From contig WHUZ01000011.1 in assembly GCA_015179045.1 (NCBI GenBank), positions 1,116,001-1,180,000 of the forward strand: DNA of 64,000 nt, in the 5' to 3' direction. Made by a program: the position numbers and the translations under genes. Below the pieces are notes generated by a model, which searched no databases, was not told where the DNA came from, and worked only from the letters and a program-made list of their open reading frames with translations. The stretch's first letter is position 1, and every line of letters starts with the position of its first letter. This DNA comes from Kalaharituber pfeilii. Taxonomy: Eukaryota > Ascomycota > Pezizomycetes > Pezizales > Pezizaceae. Shown here in pieces: positions 12,703-24,485 of the stretch.

Positions 12703-15700
12703 CCCTCGAGAGAATTACTAGTAGTTAGTTAGGTACCTGGAAGGTTAGTAAAGATAGCACATGAGAGTACTTTAGAACATCTGGGGTGCCAGTTAAAGAC
12801 CCCTGTATGTGTGGGGTTAATATATGAGCGATATGCATTGCATGCACAAAATGGGGGACTTTGAGGCGTTGTGAAGAGTATGGTACTGTTAACGCTTTTA
12901 TTTATGTTGCATTGGCGTGAAAGGTTTCTTCTCACGGAACTAATGTTCGGATTCATCAGATGGAACATTGTTTCCACTAAACTAACAAAAAATATTGATT
13001 AAATCAATTTCATCCGTTAAGTTCTAAGGAAATTGATGCTAATTCTTGAGGCAATTGCCAGTGAATGGCGGGAATTGTCACAATTGGCAGAAGGGGACGG
13101 AAGACACTAGATATGATCTGCGCTGCCCTGTTAGCCATGTAAATGGTACTCGGGAAAAAGAAATTCTGAGACATCTCTTAGTGTCGATGTAAGTGCGATT
13201 GACACCATCGTGTGTGTAATGCATCCATGGTTAGAAGCGGTGTTATTTCTTTCAAAGTTCGTGCGTTCATGCATATTAAGCTGTGTTCGATGCATATGTG
13301 CCTCTCATGTATATAGTTTATTCATATTAATCACCTGTTGCTTGCATGCCAGGCACCCCGACAACGCCAATGGCCTGGTGACATGTCCATCCCCCCGTTC
13401 CATCCAACAGTCACCGGCCCATCATAGTGGGAGCACATGACCAGCAACCTGCGGAAAATGTTAGACTGCATCCTGACCATTCAAGGTCCATATTATTGCG
13501 ATTGATGTTGATACTCGGCTTCAGGTTGGGTGATTCCCTGGTTTCTTGGTATTTTTTTCTTTTCCTTTGAAGGCGAACGCTCTGGCTAATAGTATTTGTC
13601 GACACAGCTGTTGAATACCGTTCCTATAGATCGCCGGAGTAGGTAATTGATAGTCATGCCATGGATCCTTCGCCTTTGTTTTTGATAAACGGCATCAGGT
13701 GCCAGAAATCAATTAAAATGATTTGCTTTTCGTGAGATGTTTCTCTTTTTGCTTTTCTGGTATGCATATATATATATATGCCAAGGTAGAAGCATGCACG
13801 ATGGCACCAGTCCGTGATATATTTTCGCTAACATGACTACGATAGGATTATTTTGTGATAGGATAGGATCTACCCGGCAAACTTTATTGCTCAATTTATG
13901 CTCCTCCCCTCCTCCTCCTCCTTCTCCTCCTCCTCCTCCACCTCCTCCTCCATCGCCCCATGGGCCATGTAAGCGGAATGCAGAGACATGGAAGCTTGCG
14001 TGTTCCTGGAGAAACATTATAAAATTTGACGTATTAGCTTTGCAGTAGCCTGGTCTCTTCCCTTGGTTAGCCCCTCCGTTAAAATGACCGATGTAAGCAT
14101 TAGTGTAAGTGGTGTTCCTCTAGAAGCCCCAGAATTAGAATTCCCATAGACCAGATTGGATATCTATTTTGCCCAGGGACTGAACTTCGGTAGCTGCTAC
14201 GTTTTTTGGTCCTTACCCTAAATGATCAGATGATCCTATAGATTAACTAGCTTTCGAATGCGACTGGGGGCCTAAATGTGGGGTAGAGGTCTTGTCACCA
14301 GAAGACTGGTCCTGAAAATGAATGTACTGTAGATCAGAGTGCAGTTCAAGGGTGAAGGAGAGAAGATGCGATGTAGCAGAGTTTGAAGAACACACGAGTA
14401 GAGTGGGGATAGAAGAGAAGAAAGAATCTCGAAGGTCTTTCTTAGCAGAGAAGAGCGTTTCGCCCTCTTTTGCTTTCAACTGCCATCTTCGGCAATTGCA
14501 ACCCATTGACTACCCTTCTAGGTAGTCAGTGGACCAGGACACCACAATGCCTCTGTGGGAAGTAACACAATACCCACATACCTTGCAAGTGGAAAACCTC
14601 GGTGATAAGAAAACAATGTAATTGTATGTCGCTAGCGGAACCATTTACAATTTATATTGGCGTCGAAGGAGAAGTACTGTAAAACATCGAAAGTCACGAT
14701 AAGAAGTATCCTTGTACAAGAAGTGGCAGCCTGTCAGATGCGAAGCATTCAAAATGCTTGCACGCGCATACGATTGCAGCTTGAGGTCTTGCAAGTACAT
14801 ACTCTCAATTTGTGCAGAGCTGCATTTTCATTCTGGCATAAGTGCTGCACCTTGGCCATCCGGCCTCCGTATCCTACCACTGAGAAATTGATTAATCCCT
14901 CTCAGCCTCTCAAGTGCTTCTGACGGGCGGCGCAGATTTTCTCAATCCCTTAAGTAGAACTATATTCGGAGATCCTTTTACCTAATTCAGCCCATTTCTC
15001 AATTCTCCTGGCCCAGTATTCCGTCATCAATACCGTCCGGAGACTTTCTCCGGCTCCTTCTGCAGAGTGCAAGGGGCCTTGTTGGGTACATACAATGCTA
15101 GCAACTTGAAGTCCCTCAACATTACGCGGCTTAAGGCCAACAGTCGATGCCGTTAGAACATATGCATGTAACACGCACTTGTTTCTCAGCACTGGTTCCT
15201 ATAGGGTCCCATTTATGCTCAATGGCTCGGATCTGTACCATCGATCTGCAAATCCTGCACCTCCACTTCGGAGCGCCTTGCAGGTTCTCATCACCCTGTC
15301 CAACCGGAGGAATAGTTACACCTGCATATAGCTGCTGCGCTGCGAGGCGCAACATAAAAAGGCCTCTACGCAGTTTCAGGAGCGAAGAGATGAACCGTTG
15401 TACTACACTTTGTATAACATAATATACAAACAACGTCGATGTTTCAAAATCGGAATACGAGATTCGATATCATAGGTCAAAAATTTGACAAAGCCAACGA
15501 CGTCGTCGTCAAATTAAATCTCACAAGGTAACCACACGTCCTACAAATGGAATTTCTCATGGAATAGAACTCCACATCAGAACCGGCTGGGGCGCGTGCA
15601 AACGCATACATGATGCAGCATGAAATATAAAACAACTATAACCTGAAGTACTACTATGTTTGCAGGTAGGACAATAATCGGTCGATGCATTTTGAAACGG

Positions 15701-15856
15701 GTCGTAAAGTTAATATTGATCATGAATTATACTTACCTATATTATATTGCGCATCTAAATATATAAAAATAGTAGTAGATTCACACCAGTTGCAGCAGAA
15801 ATATATGCATCACATTCCATTTGCATGTACAGCGCCCGCGTTGGGTTTCTTTTATA
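10711..15856. other. Gene-free stretch downstream of the transcription factor
   Basis: No domain-bearing ORF was found. It contains a 39-nt poly-A run (12663-12701), a short GTGC microsatellite near 12415-12435, and a CCT-rich tract near 13900-13955. The first few hundred bases should include the 3' untranslated region of the zinc-cluster gene. Confidence 0.5.
12663..12701. repeat. Poly-A tract (39 nt)
   Basis: An uninterrupted A run. Neither LINE 3' tail found elsewhere in the window precedes it, and no flanking duplication was seen. It may be a microsatellite or the end of a decayed retroposed sequence. Confidence 0.8.
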
Positions 15857-15946
15857 CAGTGACCCGTAAAAAGTCTTGGGGATTAGGCAATATTGGGGTA
15901 AGTGTATCCTGCAAGCCTAATCCCCAAGACTTTTTACAGGTCACTG
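15857..15946. mobile_element. 90-bp hairpin MITE with TA duplication (MITE-1, copy 1)
   Basis: Terminal inverted repeats of about 34 bp begin CAGTGACCCGTAAAAAGTC and include 'cttggggattaggc'. A central spacer of about 22 bp separates them, and TA lies on both sides (15855-15856, 15947-15948). The ends and the TA target fit a non-autonomous Tc1/mariner-type element. The transcript would fold into a near-perfect hairpin. A damaged second copy lies at 48067-48145. Confidence 0.85.
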
Positions 15947-15948
15947 TA

Positions 15949-18452
15949 TAATATGTCACTCAAACTATGTTCGTAGATAGGGTTATGGTATGGCAGCAGT
16001 ATACATGCGGAATCTCATGTTCGATCTCTTGAGATGTGTCATGCAACCATGGGCTTGGGGTGTACTAACAACAAATACGTGGGGATTGTGGAACTGAAGA
16101 TGTGGGAAATTCATATATATCTTTCTACCGGCGTCAAGTACTCGTAGTAGGTTTAAATTATTTTAAGTGCTTCCTCGGAACGTGAGAAGCAGAAACAAGA
16201 GCTGTCGTAGGGGGGAAGTGCATATAAACGAACTTAGAATTCTCCGTATGCGGAGTCACCGAATTTACCATAGGCGCATTTAACGTGGGATGATGGACGT
16301 TCGACTACGGAAGGTAGGGATTGGACAATTAAGTAACCCCGAGATATTTCCGAACCCAGCATTGTGCGCTTAGTGGGGAGGAGTGAGTTGGTCATTGTTG
16401 AATCAAGTGTAACGAGTAGTGTTACCTGTTCCACATGATGGTATGTCGACGAATGTAGATCGCAACACAGTGGTCGCTTGCCAATACGAATAGCGTATCG
16501 TCTAGATGGATTGAACTTTCACGTGCACTGTATTCGCAATATACAGCAAATGAGCGACCGAGAATCTTCTGGTTGAAATGCGGCGTCCTGTATAGCTGTT
16601 GGTTCGTAGGTTATGTACCCGGATTGGGTAGTCGAGCGGAAGTTTCATATATCGAATCCGGTCTTTGTTGCGGCCAGTGGTATACTTAGACAATTCCCTC
16701 ATTGATTTTGTCAGGTGACTCAAACTCAGTCACTGAGCAAAAGTCTTGGCGACGCCTCTTTTCTTGGCACCTCCGAATACATGCAGGACCAACAGCGCAA
16801 TTACGAAACTTGCACCTGCAGTTTGTAATGCTTTGCTGATAGTATCATGTAGCACAGGGAGGAGCCAAGACAATAACTGCAGTCAAATATATACATCATA
16901 AATGAAAGCATAAATAATAGTGATTTCTTTCAAAATCTATACTGCATAATAGATTGGCCCTCCATGACGAAAACCTTTTTGTCCCTGATATACTCTGATT
17001 TGAAAATACATTCTGATTCAATCTAATGTGTCTACTATTTTTTTCCATAATGTTATCGGTTCTGTGGAGAGCTCTTAATTTTTATGTACCAATTTTATCT
17101 CTCAAAACGTCAATTTTGTATGGGGATTCGATGATCTTGGCATTTTCTAAAAGGTTTGCGATTTTTGCTCGCCAATCCCAGAGGGCTAAATGCAGTTCTA
17201 TCATCGGAATTATAAGATTTTAGGTACTAGCTGTTATATAAATAATTACCTTTATATATCTGATTATAATAGTAGCAGTGTCTAGCGCTCAAAATGTAGT
17301 GGTTTTTGTATGCAGTCGCCAGTAACCAAGTGGTTTCTTGCCTCTTCCTGCACTGTAGCCTTTTCCATACCCAACATACTACCGCCTGTTCAAATTATAC
17401 GTTAATCAGCTCACTGAGGGTTGAGATATTTCAATTTTTGTTCACGTGGACCCTGTCACCGCGTGCGCTCAGATCACTTTCACCAAGACTTTTGCTCAGC
17501 GACTGTACCATTTTCAGCAGTCAAATTGAAATCCACGGGTCGCTACCAGTCTGCGCTGGCCATTATCAAACATATAAAGGCTCCGCTTCGAACGTTGCGA
17601 GGAGTATCGAGAACATCATTGTTAACGTTTTCTGTCCTTAAGCTGCCCTCGGTTACAGAATTACTTCCTCCTCCAATAGTTTGACATTTTGGGGATACTG
17701 TGACAACATGATTATAAGAGTATTGCTGATAAAGTTACTGGAGTTTCTCGTACCCAGACTTGATCAACAAAAGCAATGGTAGTTCAACAATTGCATTGTA
17801 CCCACAAATACAATTGCATTGTACCCACAAAGACAATTGCTATATAGCCTTGCCCAACCTTGGGAAGTCACCTTGTGAAGTCTTGGCAATGTGGAGGCGG
17901 CTCAACTCCAATCTCAGAAACCCAAAAATATACGTCTAGTAAGTAAGTACATGAGAACTCCGCTTGTTTGCTGGTTCGCTACTTTTCGCCTCAAACTGAC
18001 AGCCTACTAGTTTAGGACACGTGCACACAATATTGATCATTTATCAAGTTTCACATTTGCTGGCTGTTATTCCGTACTTCATCGACGTCCCTGCATGCAG
18101 GTGTGTATGTACCTAGTCGAATCTGTCTGAATTGATCGACTGCACGTGCCAGCGCACTCATTGAAAGGACCATAAATGTGCAGAATATCTGGAGGATCGA
18201 CACAGTGCAACATAGGGTAAGGAGTGGTCATCATGGCAAACAGTAATTTTTAGGTGGACGACCAGGGTGGCGGTTGGTGGATTAGTCGCGCTGAGTTGGT
18301 GGTACTTATGTTCGGGACATATCGGGCTTGTGAGTCTGGCTTTGTCGAACGGACAGGCCAGTATCATGCACCTATTTCGCTTCCAGATTTCTTGAATTTT
18401 CGCCTAGCCTCCTCCATTGTCACTCGCGCATCCGGTGTTAACATAAGCATTG
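15949..18452. other. Gene-free stretch
   Basis: No recognisable coding sequence. It holds one short direct repeat: two copies of 'caattgcattgtacccac' about 24 bp apart, near 17787-17835. Confidence 0.45.
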
Positions 18453-18454
18453 TA

Positions 18455-18892
18455 CTGGATAGAAAAATAAGTATTTGGACAGGTGATAAATGCATATTTA
18501 GGCGCCATGCAGTATTCCGCATATTTTCGTATGCTTGGCGGTAAAGAATAGGTGTACCGGTATGCTAAATAATCATCTAAGATTCTAGCCTCCGACTAGG
18601 CGTTTAGTGCTACGGATCACACTAGTACAAAAGTATGTCTTGGCAGATGTATTACTTAAGCTATATTTCTATATTCTAATATCTCCAAATTCATTATGCC
18701 CAGCGTCCAAATTTCATTGTCAGCTGTCCAAATACTTTCTTACATATAAATTTGGACGCCCCACCTCAAAATTTGGACTAGTCTCGTGGCATCAGCAGTC
18801 AAGCATACGAAAATATGCTAGTTTCTACCGAATAGTACATGGCGCATAAATATGCATTTATCCCCTGTCCAAATACTTATTTTTCTGTGCAG
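18455..18892. mobile_element. 438-bp MITE with TA duplication (MITE-2)
   Basis: Inverted ends of about 80 bp match: the left arm (18455-18540) contains 'aataagtatttggacagg', 'gataaatgcatattta' and 'gcatattttcgtatgctt', and the right arm (18795-18892) has the reverse complement. TA flanks both ends (18453-18454, 18893-18894). No transposase is encoded. A related end fragment lies at 46283-46360. It is probably a non-autonomous Tc1/mariner-type element. Confidence 0.82.
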
Positions 18893-18894
18893 TA

Positions 18895-21800
18895 CCCTTA
18901 AGCGCACTAGCTAGAGAGCTTGGTATGAGACTACTGTACTATCTAGAGTAATATTGGCCATTAAGATTGCGCCCTCTTCTGCGCCCTTCCCCAACCGCCC
19001 TTTATTCTCCTTCACCGCACTAAGCGTACCGCATGCACCGAACATCTATTGGGCGTCGTTAGCTTCCTCAATTGAGCCCACGTCGCACCATACACGTTCA
19101 CAATTCCCATTCGCAAAAAGAACACATGAAATCACTTTTTCCTACGTCGGCTGGAAGATAAGATGGCAACCCTGCAGGGCAGCATAGTGGATAGCTAGAT
19201 AGAGCTACAGGATTGTACACATATATATGAAACTAAGTTTGGTAGCTGTGAACAAGATGCCGAAATGAATTGCCTTTTGCTTTGTTCTTGCTCTCTTTGT
19301 TCCTTCCGTTTTTTTTTTCGCTCTTTGCTCCGTGGTACATGTCGCTGAACTATAGTATAAAACAATTACAAAATATACTACAAATGAGTTAGAATAGATC
19401 CACGCGGTTTATTTACGTGCTTTGCTGCTTACACGTTGTACTCGGGGGCAGGGGTAAGTCTTCAGAAGCGCATACAATGTGACAGGGATAGTTGCTAGGA
19501 TAGAGTTGACTGTTGGTTATATAATACTTGTTATTCTACACGCATTTTCTGTAGTTCCTACACGCTTCACGGAGTAACACGCTTTAATTCTTTGTTTCTC
19601 AACCAACTTACAGAACTCCATTTCCCAGTTACAGCCTCGAATCACCTGCTGAAGCCTGCATATAATAGCAAAATGAGAAGTTCAGTCATGAAATTCACAA
19701 TTGAGAAACTACTCAAGTTCAGCGCGTCAGAATTATTATTGTACGCGATGAATGCACAAACAAGGTGGAAAACCTCAGAAAGTGTGGAATAAATAACAAA
19801 GGAACAGCTCCTGTCATTGTTAGAAGTATGCCGGACCGGCTTCGAGCTGTTATTGCGGCTGGTGGCAATGCGACACCTTATTAAATTTTATGCAGCTAAC
19901 AAAATTTACGTGTGTCGTATTTTTCTGTGTAAAACCCATACAATTGTTCTGAAGACTTTTCGACAAAAAGTCAACCTACCTTCACTTTTGAGCCCTGGTC
20001 AGGTGGCGCACATTATGCATGCATAGCGCTTCTGAGTATTTTCCCCTACCCCCGAGTACGTGTGTGGCCGATGTAAGACGACACGCATTCATTCTGTATA
20101 GTACTAGGCACCATTTACCGCATTTAATGGTTTGCATGCGACAATCCTTGAGTTGTCAGACTAGCTTTTTCAGCTGTGACAAGCTGGACAGATACAAAGG
20201 TACGATATGTACGATTTTCCAGTTGTATTACCAGAGAGTGAGCAGGAGCTGCCTACATGATGCAAGCCATTGTTCAGCTGCTGTTCAGCCACTGTTTGCT
20301 TAGCGAGGTAGACTGATCCCCTCCTAGATCTGAGTATGTAAGTTGCAAGTGGGCGTTGGGAACTACGGGTACTGCTCTACTGGCTGAGACTAGGACGTGG
20401 ACATCCCTAGGAAGTAGATGGCGAGGGTGGCAACTAGTGCTTTGTGGGGAATAGGAAATATAGATAAGAAATTGTTTGAAGGCGGGCCGATACTAGAGAG
20501 TACAACGCATACTCTGCGCATTGCTACTCAAACATGGAAATCCCGGGCCAGCCAAACTTTAACTGCGCTGGCATCCAGATAAATTCGATGGCCGGCGGCT
20601 GAAGTTGGAAGGAATAAGTTATAAGTAATTCATACGTCCAGACATGCAATACGATATAATGCCCAAGCCATGGTCGGGGGAATGTTCTTAATAAATAATG
20701 TATTGGAATAATCATATGGCTCCTGTAGTACCAAACATATTCCACGAATAAAATACACTGTAGTAGCATCTCCAGATGATTGCGCTCGTGATCACTTACC
20801 TGATTGGGCATGCTACTTTCTATTTTTGTCCTATGCCTCTCTGCCCTGAGCTTGATTATGGAGAACTACGCCCAACCACGATGGAACAACTAAAACCTTA
20901 CATGGCACCCCTTATCGGTCGGAACTCCCGTATCACATGCACAGCAAGTACTATATACACTCGCATATATCGAAAATACTTGTGTTTAGTCGAAACAATT
21001 AGACGCAGTGTCCATGCGCACATAACATAGATTATGCACAACCACGCAAACACCCGTTTTCTAAGCTTTTCCAGGTGCCGACTCGATCACATTGATCTAT
21101 CAATGTCTCCAATTACGTCTGTTCATTGAGGCCTAAATTCTTACAAATAAACTACTTAGATCTGCAAATTGTGATCTATCATGTGATGTTCTCGTTCTTG
21201 GATTCGATAAATGACTGCTCTACTTACATGTGCCAACTCCCCCCACGCGGGATGTTTGTCTAGCAATCGCAAGATGGTCTGACATGACATTGCTCATATT
21301 ATGTGGGAAGGCGGTTGTCAGCTGTGTTCCGATTTGGTCTCTGCTAGATATATCCCTGGACGTTCTTGACAGCGTTTCACGCACATCATTTATCGTGGTT
21401 GATCAATTGGCTACGCAATAACAAGCCTACTGGCTGTGACTCTCCATGGAACTATCAAGAAGATCTTGACCTTCTCGTGACGTCAGCTATTGGAAGTAGT
21501 GTTAAGCGTATAACCATTGAGTTTGCCAGATGGGGCAGCTTGGAAAAGAGCAGAGTAGGATAAAGTCTCACAGCTCTACAGTGGGTTATGTTTACTGATC
21601 AGGCCGGTTTTAGACCCCCCACGGTTCACCCCACGACCGCGGGATGGGACCCCCACTGGTATGCCCATCTGATCGAGGTTAGATGAGCCACTGCCTGGCT
21701 TGCAAGCAGTCTCAGCACGTGCGTAACGCGATTCGTCGTTTTAGGGGTGCAATTCACTGGTCGTAGATTAGTATTATAATCGTCATCGGATCATGGAGTA

Positions 21801-22377
21801 AGTGGACAAGCAATCGAAATTGAGACCATGCCAGTGCCTGCGTTACTCGCGTGACAGAAATCATACATAGCTGCACATGGAGGTGGACCTTATCTCTGGT
21901 TGCTTCTACGAAGGTCTGACCACGAGACTACTAGTAGTATTCTACGTATCGGGTAACTCGTCTAAGCAGATCCGCTCACTCTTGCAGTTGCTCATAAAAG
22001 TGCCGGTATACATCCGGGTGGCGCCTGGAATGTCCTCTCATACTAGATAAAGTCTCCTTGACAACAGTAACCAATAGCTATAGCCAGACTTTCTTTATAG
22101 GATGATGTCCTGATTAGGGTGCTATACTAACTATGGCGGCTTATGGGAACATTTATTTGGATTACCTCTTGCTATACATAGCAACTAGAGCTTTCATGTG
22201 CCTTCTTCTGCTCAACGATATCGATGTGAGTCGTCGAGATAGATGACATAAGGACTGTACCTCTTCCATTATAGATTCATGACCAAAGCAGCAAAACAGA
22301 ACTTCTAGTATTCCAATGACCACCTGGCCTGATGGGGCCCTTAGACCAAACAGCAGCGGATATTTACTCTCCAAGTT

Positions 22378-22473
<96 letters not shown>

Positions 22474-24322
22474 TTTTTTTTTTTTTTTCTCTAAACTCCG
22501 CATACATAGGCAGGGAGTTCAAGCTATCTGATCATGACATGACGTATAAGCTTCATATGTGAACCAATCTCACGTCGAAAACAAGTGCTCCACGAAGGCA
22601 AAGATTACACACCCTCCTTAGTTCAACACAATACTAGTAACTACTTAAGCTGCAGAGTGTTTACCATGGTAAGATGCAGCTGGTGTAGCTCTGACTTGAT
22701 GTAATGAGACGCGTAGGTCATCCTTATATATTGGATCCTCATACACACGCGCGCACGGCTCCTGCAGCTATTTAGGCTGCACCTACGCGGGGCCACTTTG
22801 ATCCGGAGAGATCAGGAAACCCACCAACGTGAACTCGATGCATCAACCTGCAGCCCGCCTAGGCCTGGCAATGGACCTATAGTAATTAGCATTTCGTTTA
22901 CGTAAGTTATAAGCCTGGGGTAGCCTTTTGCTAGTATAGTACTAAATCATTAATATATCTGTAGAGAGGTAGGTACATGATTACCGAAGAATTGGCATGA
23001 GACTACGAGAGAATAAAGTTTACCTCGCGTACAACCCCGCAATTCCAGACCACCATAAGCTTTCCGCAAACGTTATCAATAGTTCCTAAACCCTATAGCT
23101 ACACCCTGCCACAAATTAGACGTTCTATCTAGCCCTATTCGCGCCTTCCACAAAGTCAATCAATTGCGAGTTTTACATTCAGATACCAGGCTATATTCCC
23201 GCGTTAAATCTACAGGTAAGCGTCGGAAGGAGAGCTAATTCAATGCAAATTTATAATAACGGGTATGTACTCATTTCTAGATCATAACAAAGATGATACT
23301 TGCAGAAATGCAGGGGGAATGATTAGGTGACCCGTCAAACCTATCCAGGGTTCCAAGGCATTAACAGCATGTAGATATTATTTCTTTTGATTGGTGAGTG
23401 GCTGTTGGTCATGAGAGGGAATTAAGTGTCTCTGATGCAGATTGGCCTGGGACCGCACTATTACTTCTTTATCTGGATTTTCCCAGGAAGTCCAGGAGGT
23501 GAAGTATTGTGCGTCGGCTTTTCAAATTTTCAATACCCTCCTCGGCGATACAGTCTGCTTCTTGATGTTTACCAGTCGCTTGCTCTTTCTTGAGGCCTCA
23601 TCAAGTGCACTAATAACTCTGAGTTCAGGTAGCATCAGCTTCGACTTGCATTCTCAAGGGTACATGTTTTGTATTGAAATTGCTTCAGCTGCACAATCGC
23701 ACTAGTACCATCGTACGTTCTAACTCTTCGAGTTCTCATCGATCCCTAGGGGCGCGTACTGTACTTCCTCCTGCACTCGTCCTTATTTTTCCTGCCGGGT
23801 TCGGTAAGACCTACCTCTGGTGTGCGGACATGATATCGACGTTAGAACGGACATATACGGGCACTTACAATATTGTTCCACCTACTGTAAGTACGTTGCA
23901 GTTGTCTTAGTACCAGGTGTTGTATATGGTCAATATAGGCACATCAAACACATTTCTGGAGCAGCACGAGCAGTGTAAAAGAGATTGTACTCCATTTGCC
24001 GCTCAAAAGTCGAAGTTTCATGTTCAAACGTCATTACTCAGCCACTACCCAACAGCTACAGGGCATGAGCGCACAATGATCACGGCAGCATGAGAGAAAC
24101 GTATACTTAGTCGTCGCGAAAAAATTGGTAAAGATTGGGTTATAGGGGCCGGGGGTGAAGTTGGACCACTTTTTGGCGCCTAGAGGTTAGCCTCCTGTGT
24201 ACTGTAGCCATTACTAGGCCCCAGGCCATTGGTAATGGGCCAAAGATCGAATGGCCTCCAACATGTGGGCTCTGAATTCGTCGAATGGTGCTTATGGAAA
24301 GGGTCAAGTTCAAATAAACTGA
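18895..24322. other. Gene-free stretch
   Basis: About 5.4 kb with no ORF showing a known domain and no paired splice signals joining ORFs. The only structured feature is the CT microsatellite at 22382-22480. Confidence 0.45.
22382..22496. repeat. (CT)n microsatellite plus T tract
   Basis: About 49 CT units run from 22382 to about 22480, followed by a T-rich run. The Ser-Leu and Arg-Glu repeat ORFs here are translations of this microsatellite and not genes. Confidence 0.95.
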
Positions 24323-24358
24323 GATGCGAGTAATGAAATAAAAAAAAAAAAAAAAAAA
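24323..24358 (+). mobile_element. Minimal LINE tail, family B
   Basis: 'gatgcgagtaatgaaat' followed by about 19 A matches the last bases of the B-family LINE 3' end. It lies about 130 bp beyond the stop codon of the deaminase-MYND gene. No target duplication was identified, so a chance match of this short piece is possible. Confidence 0.5.
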
Positions 24359-24485
24359 TCTTCAACATTCCATATATTTTGCCCTCTGATATTCTTTCCT
24401 TCTCCCGACTCCAACAGGTTGCTATCACTCCTCAATTCCTCTTGCCTAAATAAATTCTTTTTCTCTCTTTCCGCCATCATCATCA

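Noticed and set aside
13833..14017. ORFs with poly-Pro or poly-Gly on both strands
   Set aside because: They are translations of a CCT-type microsatellite.
22162..22562. Ser-Leu and Arg-Glu repeat ORFs
   Set aside because: They are translations of the CT microsatellite at 22382-22480.
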